Assembly (NCBI RefSeq): GCF_030408915.1
Contig: NZ_CP047654.1
Location: 1,736,001-1,800,000, forward strand
Direction of reading: 5' to 3'
DNA length: 64,000 bases
Origin: Corynebacterium guangdongense
GTDB lineage: Bacteria > Actinomycetota > Actinomycetes > Mycobacteriales > Mycobacteriaceae
Shown: positions 7,707 to 15,792 of the stretch, one piece after another
Numbering within the stretch: the first letter of the stretch is position 1
Layout of the letters: every line of letters starts with the position of its first letter
Translations under genes and position numbers: made by a program
The notes under the pieces: generated by a model
What the model was told of the DNA's origin: nothing
The model's database searches: none
What the model saw: the letters and a program-made list of their open reading frames with translations, nothing else

Positions 7707-9575
7707 CTAGTCAGCCGCGCGTGTTCGACGGCGCGTCAGGGTCCGTCGCCACAGGGCGCTCTGCGCCGCCTCGGCGGCGGTCTCCGGCGCCGTCTCCCAG
7801 GGGATCAGTCCGTGGTCGAGCATGTAGTCGAGCGCCGCCCTCACGGATTGGAGCTTCTTACCCAGCCCCAGAAGGTACGGCGAGCCGGGATCCGAGAACT
7901 CCTCGACGCGCTGGATTTCCCGGGTCAGGCGGCGCTCCATCTCCGTCAGCTGGAGCCAGACCGTCGGTTCCTGGTCGAGACGGTGCTCCTCACGGAGCAT
8001 GACGACCGCCAGCTGCGACTTGACCAGCGCCTCGACGGACTCGGGTGTCGTCGAGGCGCTCATGACGCCGACGGCCACGCTTCCCGCTCCCACCGAGACC
8101 AGGCTGCCGGCGGTGACCAGCCCGCCGATCATGCCGCCCGGGCCGAAGGCGGCGAGGGCGCTGGTGATCATCGCGGCGCCGGACACTCCCGCGGCCGGCG
8201 CGAAGGCCAGACCGCCCGTGGCCAGGCCCAGCACCATGACGCCACCGCCGATGGCGCCCCACTTCAGCCAGTTGCGTCGGCTGCTTCCCGGCAGCGCCCT
8301 GCCCGCCCGTTCCAGGGAATCGAAGACCCCGGCGCCGAAGCGGGGCCCGAGGTTCAGCTCCTGGGTGAGATCCTCCATGGCTTCGCGCCGCACGTCGTCG
8401 TCGACGTCGATCTCGAAGGGGTCGAGAAGGTTGTAACCGGCCAGCTGGACGAGCAGCAGCGCGGCGTCGTCCGCCTCGATGGGCGGCACGGGCAGGGGCG
8501 CCGGCACTGGGTGAGCGGTGTCGCTGAGGTCGACGTCCAGTCGGGCCACCATTTCCGGCAGTCCGGTCCTCTGCTTGGCCGCCTGATCCTTGAGCAGGTC
8601 GATCGTCGTCGCCTGGACCTGCCGGAGGGCGCCGAAATAGCGTTTCCTCTCGTCTTCCTCGAGTTTGTTGCCGATCAGGTGCGCGTAACGCAGCCCGAGC
8701 AGCGCGACGACCTGGTGAAATTCGGGGGCGACCTCCACCGCGCTGCTCGCCTTGACCACCTGTGTCGACTGGGAGCCGAACAACCCGAACCCGATCGACA
8801 CCGCCACGGCAGGGCTGCCGAGGTACGCCGCGGAGGAATGCGCGGCAGCGGGCCGGGCCAGGGTCTCCACCCGCAGGTCCAGCAGCCAAGGGAAGACGGA
8901 AGAGACCCCGCGCATCGAGGTCACCGGGTCGCTGGCGCTCCAGAAGTTCACCCACCACCCCAGGTTCGCTGGGGGCTGGCGCAGGCTCTTGCGCAGATCC
9001 GACACATCGAACCGGGTGCTGGCCAACGGACTGCCAAAGGTCACCAGCCCGGCGACGTGCAGCGCCGGCGGCAGCCTGAGCAGCAGGTCGGCCGCGATGA
9101 CGGAGCCGAGGCTGTGCGCCACGATGACGATGCGTCCGGACTCGGGCAGCGCTTCGAGGATCTCGGAGAGGACGCGGGCACGGACTCCGGTGTCGTTGAG
9201 GTAGGTCCTGGCTTCCTGGAAATAGGGCGTCGCCAGCGCCACGTTGTCCGCCAGGGTGGCCCACAGCGCCGCCTTCCCCGCAGTGTGCCGTCCGGCCAGC
9301 TGTTCGAGGGCGGCGGTGCGGTACTTGAATTCCCGTCGCGCCTGCCGGGCTTCGGCCTTGGCCAGTTTCGGCACGGTCCGGGCGGGCAGTTCGGCCCCCT
9401 CGCCGTCGCTCTCTCCCCGCAGGAGGCTGCCGTAGCGGGGCGCCAGCACCCGGATGCCCGTCAGATCCGGGTAGCCGACCTGAGGCAGCGCCTCATTGAG
9501 GGTGTCGGTCCACGCCTTCTCATGGTCGGGGGTGTTGATGCCGTGGAGGTACAGCAGGTAGGGCGCGTCGGCCAT
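7707..9575 (-). CDS. Alpha/beta hydrolase-fold protein with glycine-rich hydrophobic segment
   Basis: About 622 residues. The N-terminal part looks like an alpha/beta hydrolase: a first strand and oxyanion region LLYLHGINTPDHEKAW, and a nucleophile elbow VAHSLGS near residue 155. The substrate is unknown. The middle region is helical and acidic. At residues ~435-505 there is a long stretch of Gly, Ala and Val (for example GGGVMVLGLATGGLAFA), resembling a membrane hairpin or glycine-zipper pair. A charged helical tail follows. The overall plan recalls hydrolases with a membrane-inserting module (TMCO4/DUF726-like), but I cannot assign a family firmly. I prefer the ATG at 9575 over an upstream TTG (9596). 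It is an insertion between smc and acyP relative to mycobacteria. Confidence 0.7.
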   Translation of the reverse strand: MADAPYLLYLHGINTPDHEKAWTDTLNEALPQVGYPDLTGIRVLAPRYGSLLRGESDGEGAELPARTVPKLAKAEARQARREFKYRTAALEQLAGRHTAGKAALWATLADNVALATPYFQEARTYLNDTGVRARVLSEILEALPESGRIVIVAHSLGSVIAADLLLRLPPALHVAGLVTFGSPLASTRFDVSDLRKSLRQPPANLGWWVNFWSASDPVTSMRGVSSVFPWLLDLRVETLARPAAAHSSAAYLGSPAVAVSIGFGLFGSQSTQVVKASSAVEVAPEFHQVVALLGLRYAHLIGNKLEEDERKRYFGALRQVQATTIDLLKDQAAKQRTGLPEMVARLDVDLSDTAHPVPAPLPVPPIEADDAALLLVQLAGYNLLDPFEIDVDDDVRREAMEDLTQELNLGPRFGAGVFDSLERAGRALPGSSRRNWLKWGAIGGGVMVLGLATGGLAFAPAAGVSGAAMITSALAAFGPGGMIGGLVTAGSLVSVGAGSVAVGVMSASTTPESVEALVKSQLAVVMLREEHRLDQEPTVWLQLTEMERRLTREIQRVEEFSDPGSPYLLGLGKKLQSVRAALDYMLDHGLIPWETAPETAAEAAQSALWRRTLTRRRTRAAD

Positions 9576-9624
9576 GAGGTTCCCATCGATCGTCAATGCC
9601 GTTGCCCTCCCATGCTAGTGCGCG

Positions 9625-9909
9625 TCAGAGGCGCCGGAACCCGGCCTCCCCGCGGGCGTCGCCGTACTCGACGGCCACCTCGGACACGCGTCCCGGCCGC
9701 CGGGTACCGGTGGGTTCCTCCCCGAGAAGCCGGAGCAGCTTCTCGACGCCCGCCCGTTCCCCCTCCGCGACCACTTCGACGCGCCCGTCGGGAAGGTTTT
9801 TCGCGTGCCCGCTCAGGCCGAGCGGTTCGGCGACGCGGCCGACCCAGGCGCGGAAACCCACGCCCTGGACCCGGCCACTGACTAATGCGGTGGCTCGAAT
9901 GCTGCTCAT
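9625..9909 (-). CDS. acyP: Acylphosphatase
   Basis: A small cytoplasmic enzyme (94 residues) that hydrolyses acyl phosphates. The diagnostic motif GRVQGVGFRAWV carries the phosphate-binding arginine, and GRVEVVAEGE matches the second family signature. The start ATG at 9909 gives MSSIRATALVSGRVQGV, the normal length. A longer upstream open frame is rejected because it would overlap the neighbouring small gene. Location next to smc matches mycobacterial gene order. Confidence 0.93.
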   Translation of the reverse strand: MSSIRATALVSGRVQGVGFRAWVGRVAEPLGLSGHAKNLPDGRVEVVAEGERAGVEKLLRLLGEEPTGTRRPGRVSEVAVEYGDARGEAGFRRL

Positions 9910-9910
9910 G

Positions 9911-10093
9911 TCAGAAAGAATAGGGGCTGACCGTCTGCGTCTGCAGGTACGGCCCGCCCGGGTAGTGCTGGTGTGTGCGCCGCGGCTTGATCCGGCGCAC
10001 GAGCTTCTCCACGCCGAGGTCAACGGCGTCGAGGACGAACACGAAGAGGGTGCCGAGGGCGATGAGACCGAGGGCTGTCCAGACGAGGTTCAT
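9911..10093 (-). CDS. Small membrane protein, unknown function
   Basis: About 60 residues. One N-terminal transmembrane helix (LVWTALGLIALGTLFVFVL) is followed by a basic stretch (KLVRRIKPRRTHQH) and a polar tail. N-in or N-out topology cannot be decided. The ATG at 10093 is preferred; a GTG two codons upstream is possible. It ends one base before the acyP start, so the two are probably co-transcribed. I do not recognise a family. Confidence 0.6.
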   Translation of the reverse strand: MNLVWTALGLIALGTLFVFVLDAVDLGVEKLVRRIKPRRTHQHYPGGPYLQTQTVSPYSF

Positions 10094-10147
10094 GGTCACC
10101 GATCTTTCTCGAGGGTGGTGCCCATCCTACCCGCCGACGCGACCTTG

Positions 10148-11662
10148 TCAGCGGGTGATCTCGTCGGCGCTGTCTTCCGCCGGCACGTGGTGGAAGGTGG
10201 CGTCGCGAAGCACGCGCACGCGTTCGACGGCGTCGGCGGTGAGGGCGTCCGAGCCGTCCCAGACCTCGACGTTCTCGATCTCCGGGAGCATGTCCCGGTG
10301 GAACACCGGGTCGTAGCCCAGCCGTTTCTGCTGCGCGTAGTTGCGCAGGAGTTTGATGGCGACCCCACCGAGCGGGATGACGGCGACGAGGTTGATCATG
10401 ACCATGACGCCGGCGAAGGTGTCCCCGAGGTTCCAGACCAGTGTGAGCGAGCCGATGGCGCCGCCGAACACGAACACGACGACGAGAACGCGGAATGCGG
10501 TCAGCCAGCCCGTCGAGCCGGTCAGGTACTGGATGTTGGTCTGGGCCAGGTAGTAGTTGCCGATGATCGAGCTCAAGGCCAGGAAGAAAAGGATGAAGGT
10601 GATGAAGTGGGTTCCCCACGCTCCGACGGAGTCGGATAACGCGGTCTGGGTCAGCGAGGCGCCGGCGATCTCCTCGCCGTAGATCGGCTGCGGGCCGAGC
10701 AGGACGATGAAGGCGGTGATGCTGCAGACCAGCCAGGTGTCGAAGAAGACGCCGAGGGTCTGCACCAGCCCCTGTTTGACCGGGTGCGACACGGTGGCGG
10801 TCGCGGCCGCGTTCGGCGCGGAACCCTCGCCGGCCTCGTTGGAGAACAGGCCCCGGCGCATGCCGTGCATGAAGGCGGCTCCGACGGTGGCGCCGGCGAC
10901 CTCGCGCAGGCCGAGCGCGTGGGTGAAGATGTCGGAGATCATGCGGGGGACCTCGCCGAGGTTGAGCACGACGACGATGACACCGACGATGATGTAGGCG
11001 CCGGCCATGAACGGGACGATGATCTGGGTGACGCTGGCGATGCGCTGGAGCCCGCCGAAGATGATGCCGGCGGTGATCACCGCGAGGATGACGCCGACGC
11101 CGGCCTTGAACTCGAGGGAGTCCGCGTTGAGGGAGGTCCCGACGGACTCGACGATGGAGTTGGTCTGGATGGCGTTGTAGACCAGGCCGTAGGTGACCGA
11201 AATGGCGAGCGCGAAGACGACCGCCAGCTTCCGCCAGCCCAGACCGCGGGTCATGTAGTAGGCCGGGCCGCCGCGGTAGGCGTCGCTGCCCTCACTCTCC
11301 CTGGTCTTCCACAGCTGGGCGAGCGTGGACTCGATGAACGCCGTCGCCCCGCCGAGCAGCGCGATCATCCACATCCAGAACACCGCGCCCGGGCCGCCGA
11401 TGGAGATGGCCAGCGCCACGCCGGCGACGTTGCCGGTGCCCACCCGGGAGGCCGCGGAGATGGAGAAGGCCTTGAAGGCGGAGATGTGGTCTCCGCCGGC
11501 AGGCTTTTCCGACACGGCGTGGAACATGTCGGGAATGTAGCGCAGCTGGACGACCACCGTTCGGACCCCGAAGTAGACGCCCGCCCCGATGAGGAGGAAC
11601 GGGATGATCTTCCAGAGCCAGTCGTTGAGACCGTCGGCCAGAAATGTTTCGAATGCCTGCAT
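10148..11662 (-). CDS. Sodium:alanine/glycine symporter family (AGCS) protein
   Basis: A multi-spanning secondary transporter of about 504 residues with roughly 11 hydrophobic helices. The AGCS family is shown by SRVGTGNVAGVALAI, GGPGAVFWMW and FSNEAGEGSAPNAAATA, which form the conserved sodium/amino acid site. It would import alanine or glycine with Na+. The start ATG at 11662 (MQAFETFLADGLNDW) gives the standard N-terminus. The longer open frame upstream has no family resemblance. It may have been inserted between the acyP and mutM blocks. Confidence 0.92.
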   Translation of the reverse strand: MQAFETFLADGLNDWLWKIIPFLLIGAGVYFGVRTVVVQLRYIPDMFHAVSEKPAGGDHISAFKAFSISAASRVGTGNVAGVALAISIGGPGAVFWMWMIALLGGATAFIESTLAQLWKTRESEGSDAYRGGPAYYMTRGLGWRKLAVVFALAISVTYGLVYNAIQTNSIVESVGTSLNADSLEFKAGVGVILAVITAGIIFGGLQRIASVTQIIVPFMAGAYIIVGVIVVVLNLGEVPRMISDIFTHALGLREVAGATVGAAFMHGMRRGLFSNEAGEGSAPNAAATATVSHPVKQGLVQTLGVFFDTWLVCSITAFIVLLGPQPIYGEEIAGASLTQTALSDSVGAWGTHFITFILFFLALSSIIGNYYLAQTNIQYLTGSTGWLTAFRVLVVVFVFGGAIGSLTLVWNLGDTFAGVMVMINLVAVIPLGGVAIKLLRNYAQQKRLGYDPVFHRDMLPEIENVEVWDGSDALTADAVERVRVLRDATFHHVPAEDSADEITR

Positions 11663-11770
11663 GGCAGAAAAACTACACGGGTTTGAATCTGAGCGTCTGT
11701 CAGGTGGCGGGTGCGGACCCTGAGCGCAACCACACCTGGGGATGATTTCCCTCAGGCCGGACACAGTAAG

Positions 11771-11799
11771 GCGGCCGCTTCCGGGTGGGAAGCGGCCGC
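11771..11799 (-). terminator. Intrinsic terminator of the acyl-CoA oxidase gene
   Basis: A perfect 12-base inverted repeat (GCGGCCGCTTCC) with a 5-base loop lies 20 bases past the stop codon of the TetR/acyl-CoA oxidase frame. There is no T run, as is common in high-GC actinobacteria. Confidence 0.75.
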
Positions 11800-11818
11800 G
11801 CGACCGGTGGCCCCGGGC

Positions 11819-13771
11819 CTATGCCGGGCGCCGGACCAGCGCCGAGTTCAGGAAGCTCTCGTTGACCCCGAGGCCCTCAAGAATGGCGGGCAGGTCGTCG
11901 ACGAGCTCCGCGGAGAGCTTCTCGACGGCGAGGCTGACGTCGTGGGAACGGCTGCCGTCGATGACGGCGCGCTCGAGGTACCACACAGCGTGCTTCTCGA
12001 TGGTCGCCAGCGCGTAGAGGTCACAGAGTTTGATCAGCAGCTCACGCGCCGGGCCCTCCTCGATGGCGCTGATGCCTTCGATGAACGCTTCGAGCACGGT
12101 GCGCTCCATGTGCGCGTCGGCGGCGTGAACCATGTGGATCTGGCATCCGTTGAGCCCGTCGAACTGTTCCTCCTTCTCCAGTTTCAGCACGTCACGCATC
12201 CGCATGCCGAGAGACTCGCTGATGCGCCGCTCCCGGTACTCGAGCATTTCGACGTGCCAACCGCGGGCGCGAAGCTTGGCCGCGCCACGCTTGGCGGAAG
12301 CGATGGAGACCAGCCGGTCGATGGTGGCCTTGCCCGTGGTGCGCTCCAGAATACGGTTGCCGACCAACGCCGAGGACTTGCGCGCCGCGTCGAGCAGGTT
12401 GAGGTTGCTCCAGTTCGCCTTGAACTGAGCCAGCAGGGAGCGCGCCACCAGCAGCTGAAGCACGGTGTTGTCGCCCTCGAAAGTGGCGAAGACGTCGGCG
12501 TCCTGGCGCAGCGTGGTCAGGCCGTTCTCCGCCATGTAGCCATAGCCGCCGCAGGCTTCCCGACACACCTGGAGGGTGTCGTTGGCCCACCTGGTCTGGA
12601 GCACCTTCATGCCGGCGGCCCGGGTCTCCAGCTCCCTGACCATGTCACCCTCGGCCTCAGCGGAATCCTGGGCGGCGATTCTCGCCTGGTATTGCGTGAT
12701 CAGTTCATTCTGGGCGAAGCCGAAGGCGTAGGCACGGGCGATCTCCGGGATGAGCTTCTTCTGGTGGGTCTGGTACTCGATGATGGTGACCGGTTCGTTG
12801 GTCGGCTTCTTGAACTGCTCCCGGTTCATGGCGTGGCGAACCGCGATGACCAGGCCGCGGCGGGCGGCTGAGGCGGCCGCTCCGCCGACGGAGATGCGGC
12901 CGCGCACCAGGGTGCTGAGCATCGTGGAGAAGCGCTCGCCGCGGCGTTCGATGGGCGAGGAGTAGACGCCCTCTTCGCTGACGTCGCCGTAGCGGTTGAG
13001 CAGGTGGGTGCGCGGTACGCGGACGTGATCGAAGGCCATCATGCCGTTGTCGACGCCGAGCAGGCCCCCCTTGAGCCCGTGATCGCGCAGGGTCACGCCC
13101 GGCAGCGGACTGCCCTGCCCGTCCCGAATGGGGACGATGATGCAGTGGACGCCGTGGTTCTCACCGTCGACGATGAGCTGGCCGAAGACGGCCGCCATCT
13201 CGCCGTGCTGGGCGGCGTTGCCGATGTAGGCCTTGGTCGCGCTCTCATTCGGCGTGTGGACCTCGAATTCCTTCGACTCCGGCAGGTAGGTGATGGTGGT
13301 TTCGAGGCTCTGCACGTCGGAGCCGCGGCCCAGCTCGGTCATCCCGTAGCAGCCGAGCAGCTCCATGCTCATCACCGCCGGCAGCCAGGCGGCCCGCTGT
13401 TCCTCGTTACCGAGGTTGAGGATGGCGCCGCCGAAGAGACCGCTCTGCACGCCGGCCTTGATCGTCAGCGAGAGGTCACCCGTGGCGAGCACCTCGAAGG
13501 CGGCGACGGAGTGCGCCTGGTCGTGGGTGCCGCCCAGCTCCACCGGCATGCCCACCCGGTTGTACCCGCTCGGCCCCAGCTCCCTGAGGCTGGCGAGGGT
13601 CCACTCGCGGGCCTCGGCCATCGACTGGTCGTGCGGGCGGACGACGACCTCGGGGGGCAGCGCCTGACGCAGACGCTCCTTGAACTCGTGGAAATTGCCG
13701 TCGAGGGCGGCGCGCAGCTGGGCGCCGAGCGGCGAAACGGCGGATGTCGGGGTGGTGATTGTGCTGGTCAT
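11819..13771 (-). CDS. Acyl-CoA oxidase/dehydrogenase family protein (internal start)
   Basis: The C-terminal 650 residues of the fused frame have their own ATG at 13771, preceded by a strong CAAAGGAGA Shine-Dalgarno with six-base spacing. The motifs are acyl-CoA-oxidase-like: GCYGMTELGRGSDVQSLETT, VHCIIVPIRD, VDNGMMAFDHVRVPR and the C-terminal FEGDNTVLQLLVA. It would catalyse the flavin-dependent first oxidation of beta-oxidation. The overall pattern is closer to peroxisomal-type ACOX than to short-chain acyl-CoA dehydrogenases. It is divergent from thiolase, ketoreductase and hydratase-like genes that could complete a beta-oxidation or chain-modifying set. Confidence 0.88.
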   Translation of the reverse strand: MTSTITTPTSAVSPLGAQLRAALDGNFHEFKERLRQALPPEVVVRPHDQSMAEAREWTLASLRELGPSGYNRVGMPVELGGTHDQAHSVAAFEVLATGDLSLTIKAGVQSGLFGGAILNLGNEEQRAAWLPAVMSMELLGCYGMTELGRGSDVQSLETTITYLPESKEFEVHTPNESATKAYIGNAAQHGEMAAVFGQLIVDGENHGVHCIIVPIRDGQGSPLPGVTLRDHGLKGGLLGVDNGMMAFDHVRVPRTHLLNRYGDVSEEGVYSSPIERRGERFSTMLSTLVRGRISVGGAAASAARRGLVIAVRHAMNREQFKKPTNEPVTIIEYQTHQKKLIPEIARAYAFGFAQNELITQYQARIAAQDSAEAEGDMVRELETRAAGMKVLQTRWANDTLQVCREACGGYGYMAENGLTTLRQDADVFATFEGDNTVLQLLVARSLLAQFKANWSNLNLLDAARKSSALVGNRILERTTGKATIDRLVSIASAKRGAAKLRARGWHVEMLEYRERRISESLGMRMRDVLKLEKEEQFDGLNGCQIHMVHAADAHMERTVLEAFIEGISAIEEGPARELLIKLCDLYALATIEKHAVWYLERAVIDGSRSHDVSLAVEKLSAELVDDLPAILEGLGVNESFLNSALVRRPA

Positions 13772-14467
13772 GGGATTCTCCTTTGCCTGGCCGGTGACCA
13801 GTGGCGGGTGGGTGCTGTGCTCGCTCATGCTGTGCTGGCTCATGCTGTGCTCGAGACCGGGTCTGAACAGGTTGTGCAGCTGTACGACGACGTCGTCCTT
13901 GGGGGCCGCGCGACCGGTGGCGACCCAGTGGTCGGCCGCGGCCCAGATCGCGCCGACCATGGCCTGGGCCCAGATGTCCGACTGCTCCCCCAGCCCGCGG
14001 CGGGCCAGGTGCTCGGATAGCTCGGAACCGATCCGGGCGGTGAGCCCCACCAGCGGTTCGGAGAATTCCGTGGCGGCGGTGCCCGGCTGCCCCGGCCCGG
14101 AGGTGACGAACTCATAGATCTCCGGATCCTGCTCCACCAGGGTGAGGTAGGAGTCGGCTAATTCGTTCATGAGCGCCAGGAGCGGAACGTCGTTGAGGTT
14201 CCCGAGGGGGATGTGGCTGTAAATGAACTCCACGGTGCGGTCCACCACCGCCGACCACAGGCCCGCCCGGTCCCGGAAGTGCCGGTAATACACGGTTTTG
14301 GACGTGCCCGCCGCCTCGGCGATCTCCTCCATGCCGACATTCGGGCCTTTGACCCGGATGGCGCGCAGGGCAGCCGCGGACAGTTCCTCCCTCCGGGTAC
14401 GCCGGTGTTCATCCCAGCGCCGGGAGCGGCCGTCCTTGACCTCGTTGGCGGCGTCAACCTTGTTCAT
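11819..14467 (-). CDS. TetR regulator fused in frame to acyl-CoA oxidase-like protein
   Basis: One uninterrupted frame of 882 codons. Residues ~18-210 are a TetR/AcrR repressor: helix-turn-helix MEEIAEAAGTSKTVYYRHF and a helical ligand domain. Residues 233-882 are a full acyl-CoA oxidase/dehydrogenase. Between them is a short polar linker with a duplicated SMSQH/SMSEH motif and no stop codon. The N-terminal half would bind DNA, probably the 75-base divergent promoter shared with the thiolase gene, and sense an acyl-CoA. Whether the fusion protein is really made, or readthrough is minor and the oxidase is mostly translated from its own internal start, cannot be seen from sequence. A sequencing error removing a TetR stop is an alternative. 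Confidence 0.75.
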   Translation of the reverse strand: MNKVDAANEVKDGRSRRWDEHRRTRREELSAAALRAIRVKGPNVGMEEIAEAAGTSKTVYYRHFRDRAGLWSAVVDRTVEFIYSHIPLGNLNDVPLLALMNELADSYLTLVEQDPEIYEFVTSGPGQPGTAATEFSEPLVGLTARIGSELSEHLARRGLGEQSDIWAQAMVGAIWAAADHWVATGRAAPKDDVVVQLHNLFRPGLEHSMSQHSMSEHSTHPPLVTGQAKENPMTSTITTPTSAVSPLGAQLRAALDGNFHEFKERLRQALPPEVVVRPHDQSMAEAREWTLASLRELGPSGYNRVGMPVELGGTHDQAHSVAAFEVLATGDLSLTIKAGVQSGLFGGAILNLGNEEQRAAWLPAVMSMELLGCYGMTELGRGSDVQSLETTITYLPESKEFEVHTPNESATKAYIGNAAQHGEMAAVFGQLIVDGENHGVHCIIVPIRDGQGSPLPGVTLRDHGLKGGLLGVDNGMMAFDHVRVPRTHLLNRYGDVSEEGVYSSPIERRGERFSTMLSTLVRGRISVGGAAASAARRGLVIAVRHAMNREQFKKPTNEPVTIIEYQTHQKKLIPEIARAYAFGFAQNELITQYQARIAAQDSAEAEGDMVRELETRAAGMKVLQTRWANDTLQVCREACGGYGYMAENGLTTLRQDADVFATFEGDNTVLQLLVARSLLAQFKANWSNLNLLDAARKSSALVGNRILERTTGKATIDRLVSIASAKRGAAKLRARGWHVEMLEYRERRISESLGMRMRDVLKLEKEEQFDGLNGCQIHMVHAADAHMERTVLEAFIEGISAIEEGPARELLIKLCDLYALATIEKHAVWYLERAVIDGSRSHDVSLAVEKLSAELVDDLPAILEGLGVNESFLNSALVRRPA
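13777..13785 (-). promoter_or_regulatory. Internal Shine-Dalgarno of the acyl-CoA oxidase
   Basis: On the minus strand the sequence is CAAAGGAGA, with AATCCC between GGAG and the ATG at 13771. This is a near-ideal ribosome binding site inside the longer TetR-containing frame. It indicates that the oxidase is, or was, translated on its own. Confidence 0.8.
13826..13855 (-). repeat. 15-bp tandem duplication at the TetR/oxidase junction
   Basis: Two adjacent near-identical 15-base units (GCTCATGCTGTGCTG and the same with a final C) encode SMSQH and SMSEH. They lie exactly in the linker where a TetR stop codon would be expected, so slippage here may have contributed to loss of the stop. Confidence 0.6.
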
Positions 14468-14542
14468 GCAACTGACGGTATCAGAAACTTCGGGTATCGT
14501 GTAGTCTAGGTCACAAACCCTTACCTTAAGAGAGGCCCGTCA
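14468..14542. promoter_or_regulatory. Divergent promoter region, TetR/oxidase versus thiolase operon
   Basis: The 75 bases separate the TetR start from the thiolase start. The heptamer CGGTATC/GGGTATC occurs twice (around 14471 and 14488), and TAGTCT (~14501) could be a -10 box for the thiolase operon. GAGAGG supplies its Shine-Dalgarno. A TetR operator is expected here but I cannot define it confidently. Confidence 0.4.
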
Positions 14543-15790
14543 ATGACCCAGACCCTCCGCACCGCCGTCGTCGTGGGCGGCAACCGCACCCCCTTCGCCC
14601 GCTCAGGTACCGCCTACGCGGACGCCTCCACCAAGGAACTGCTCACCGCCGCCCTCACCGGTCTGGTCGCGCGCTTCGGGCTGGGCGGCGAAAAGATCGA
14701 CGAGGTCGCCGCCGGCGCCGTGCTCAAACACCCCCGGGACTTCAACCTCACCCGGGAGGCGGTGCTGGACACCGGCCTCGATCCCCACACTCCGGCGGTG
14801 GACCTGCAGCAGGCCTGCGCCACCAGCCTCGAGACCTTCATCTACACCGCCAACAAGATCCGCCTCGGCCAGGCCGACGTCGCCATCGCCGGTGGCGTCG
14901 ACTCCACCTCCGACGCCCCGATCGCCGTTTCCGACGGCCTGCGCAAGGCCCTGATCCGCGCCTCCCGGGCGAAGTCGATGAAGGACCGCCTCGCCGCCTT
15001 CGCCTCGGTCCGTCCGAAGGATTTCGCCCCCTCCTCCCCCTCCGTCGCGGAACCGCGCACGGGCCTGAGCATGGGTGAGTCGCAGGCCAGGACCTCCGCG
15101 GCCTACGGCATTTCCCGCCAGGCGCAGGACGCGCTGGCCGCCCGCAGCCACGCGAACCTCACCCGCGCCTGGGAGGAGGGCTTCTTCGATGACCTGGTCA
15201 CCCCCTTCCAGGGGCTGACACGCGACAATGTGCTGCGCCCGGACACCAACCTCGAGAAGCTGGCCAAACTCAAGCCGGTCTTCGGCGACACCATGACCGC
15301 CGGCAACTCCACGGCGATGACCGACGGCGCCGCCGCCGTCCTGCTCGCCGACGAGGACACCGCCCGGGCACGCAACTGGACGCCGCTGGCGAAATTCGTC
15401 GACGCCCAGGTCGCCGCCGTAGACCACGTCAACGGCCCGGAGAAGACCGACGGCCTGCTCCTGGCCCCGACCCGCGCCATCCCGGTCATCCTCGAACGTA
15501 ACGGCCTCACCGCCGAGGACATCGACCTGTTCGAGATCCACGAGGCGTTCGCCTCGACCGTCCTGACCACCCTCGAGGCCCTGAAGAACCAGGGCGTCAC
15601 CATCCCCGACGACAAACTCAACGTCGACGGCTCCTCGCTGGCCGCCGGCCACCCCTTCGCCGCCACCGGCGCCCGGATCATCGCCAGCCTGTCCAAGCGG
15701 CTGCATGAACGCGGCCCGGGCACCCGCGGCCTGATTTCGGTGTGCGCCGCCGGCGGGCAGGGCGTCGTCGTCATCCTGGAGGCACTCTGA
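14543..15790 (+). CDS. fadI: Acetyl-CoA acetyltransferase / 3-ketoacyl-CoA thiolase
   Basis: A thiolase of 415 residues that would cleave 3-ketoacyl-CoA with CoA in beta-oxidation, or condense acetyl units. The nucleophile cysteine is in DLQQACATSLE (near residue 92). EIHEAFAS, GHPFAATGAR and the C-terminal SVCAAGGQG carry the His and second Cys. It is the first gene of a plus-strand operon with a FabG4-type ketoreductase two bases downstream and a MaoC-type protein after that. The trio matches the mycobacterial fadA2-fabG4-htdX gene set, which supports the assignment. The symbol is by family resemblance. Confidence 0.9.
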   Translation: MTQTLRTAVVVGGNRTPFARSGTAYADASTKELLTAALTGLVARFGLGGEKIDEVAAGAVLKHPRDFNLTREAVLDTGLDPHTPAVDLQQACATSLETFIYTANKIRLGQADVAIAGGVDSTSDAPIAVSDGLRKALIRASRAKSMKDRLAAFASVRPKDFAPSSPSVAEPRTGLSMGESQARTSAAYGISRQAQDALAARSHANLTRAWEEGFFDDLVTPFQGLTRDNVLRPDTNLEKLAKLKPVFGDTMTAGNSTAMTDGAAAVLLADEDTARARNWTPLAKFVDAQVAAVDHVNGPEKTDGLLLAPTRAIPVILERNGLTAEDIDLFEIHEAFASTVLTTLEALKNQGVTIPDDKLNVDGSSLAAGHPFAATGARIIASLSKRLHERGPGTRGLISVCAAGGQGVVVILEAL

Positions 15791-15792
15791 TC

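Noticed and set aside
6066..9881. Plus-strand open frame of 1271 codons
   Set aside because: Antisense to smc, the hydrolase and acyP, all well supported. Composition is shadow-like (Gly, Arg, His, Gln rich).
11819..13771. Calling the oxidase a FadE5 homologue because its neighbours match the fadE5 locus of mycobacteria
   Set aside because: The ELGRGSDVQSLETT and VHCIIVPIRD motifs fit the acyl-CoA oxidase type rather than FadE5-type dehydrogenases; only the position is similar.
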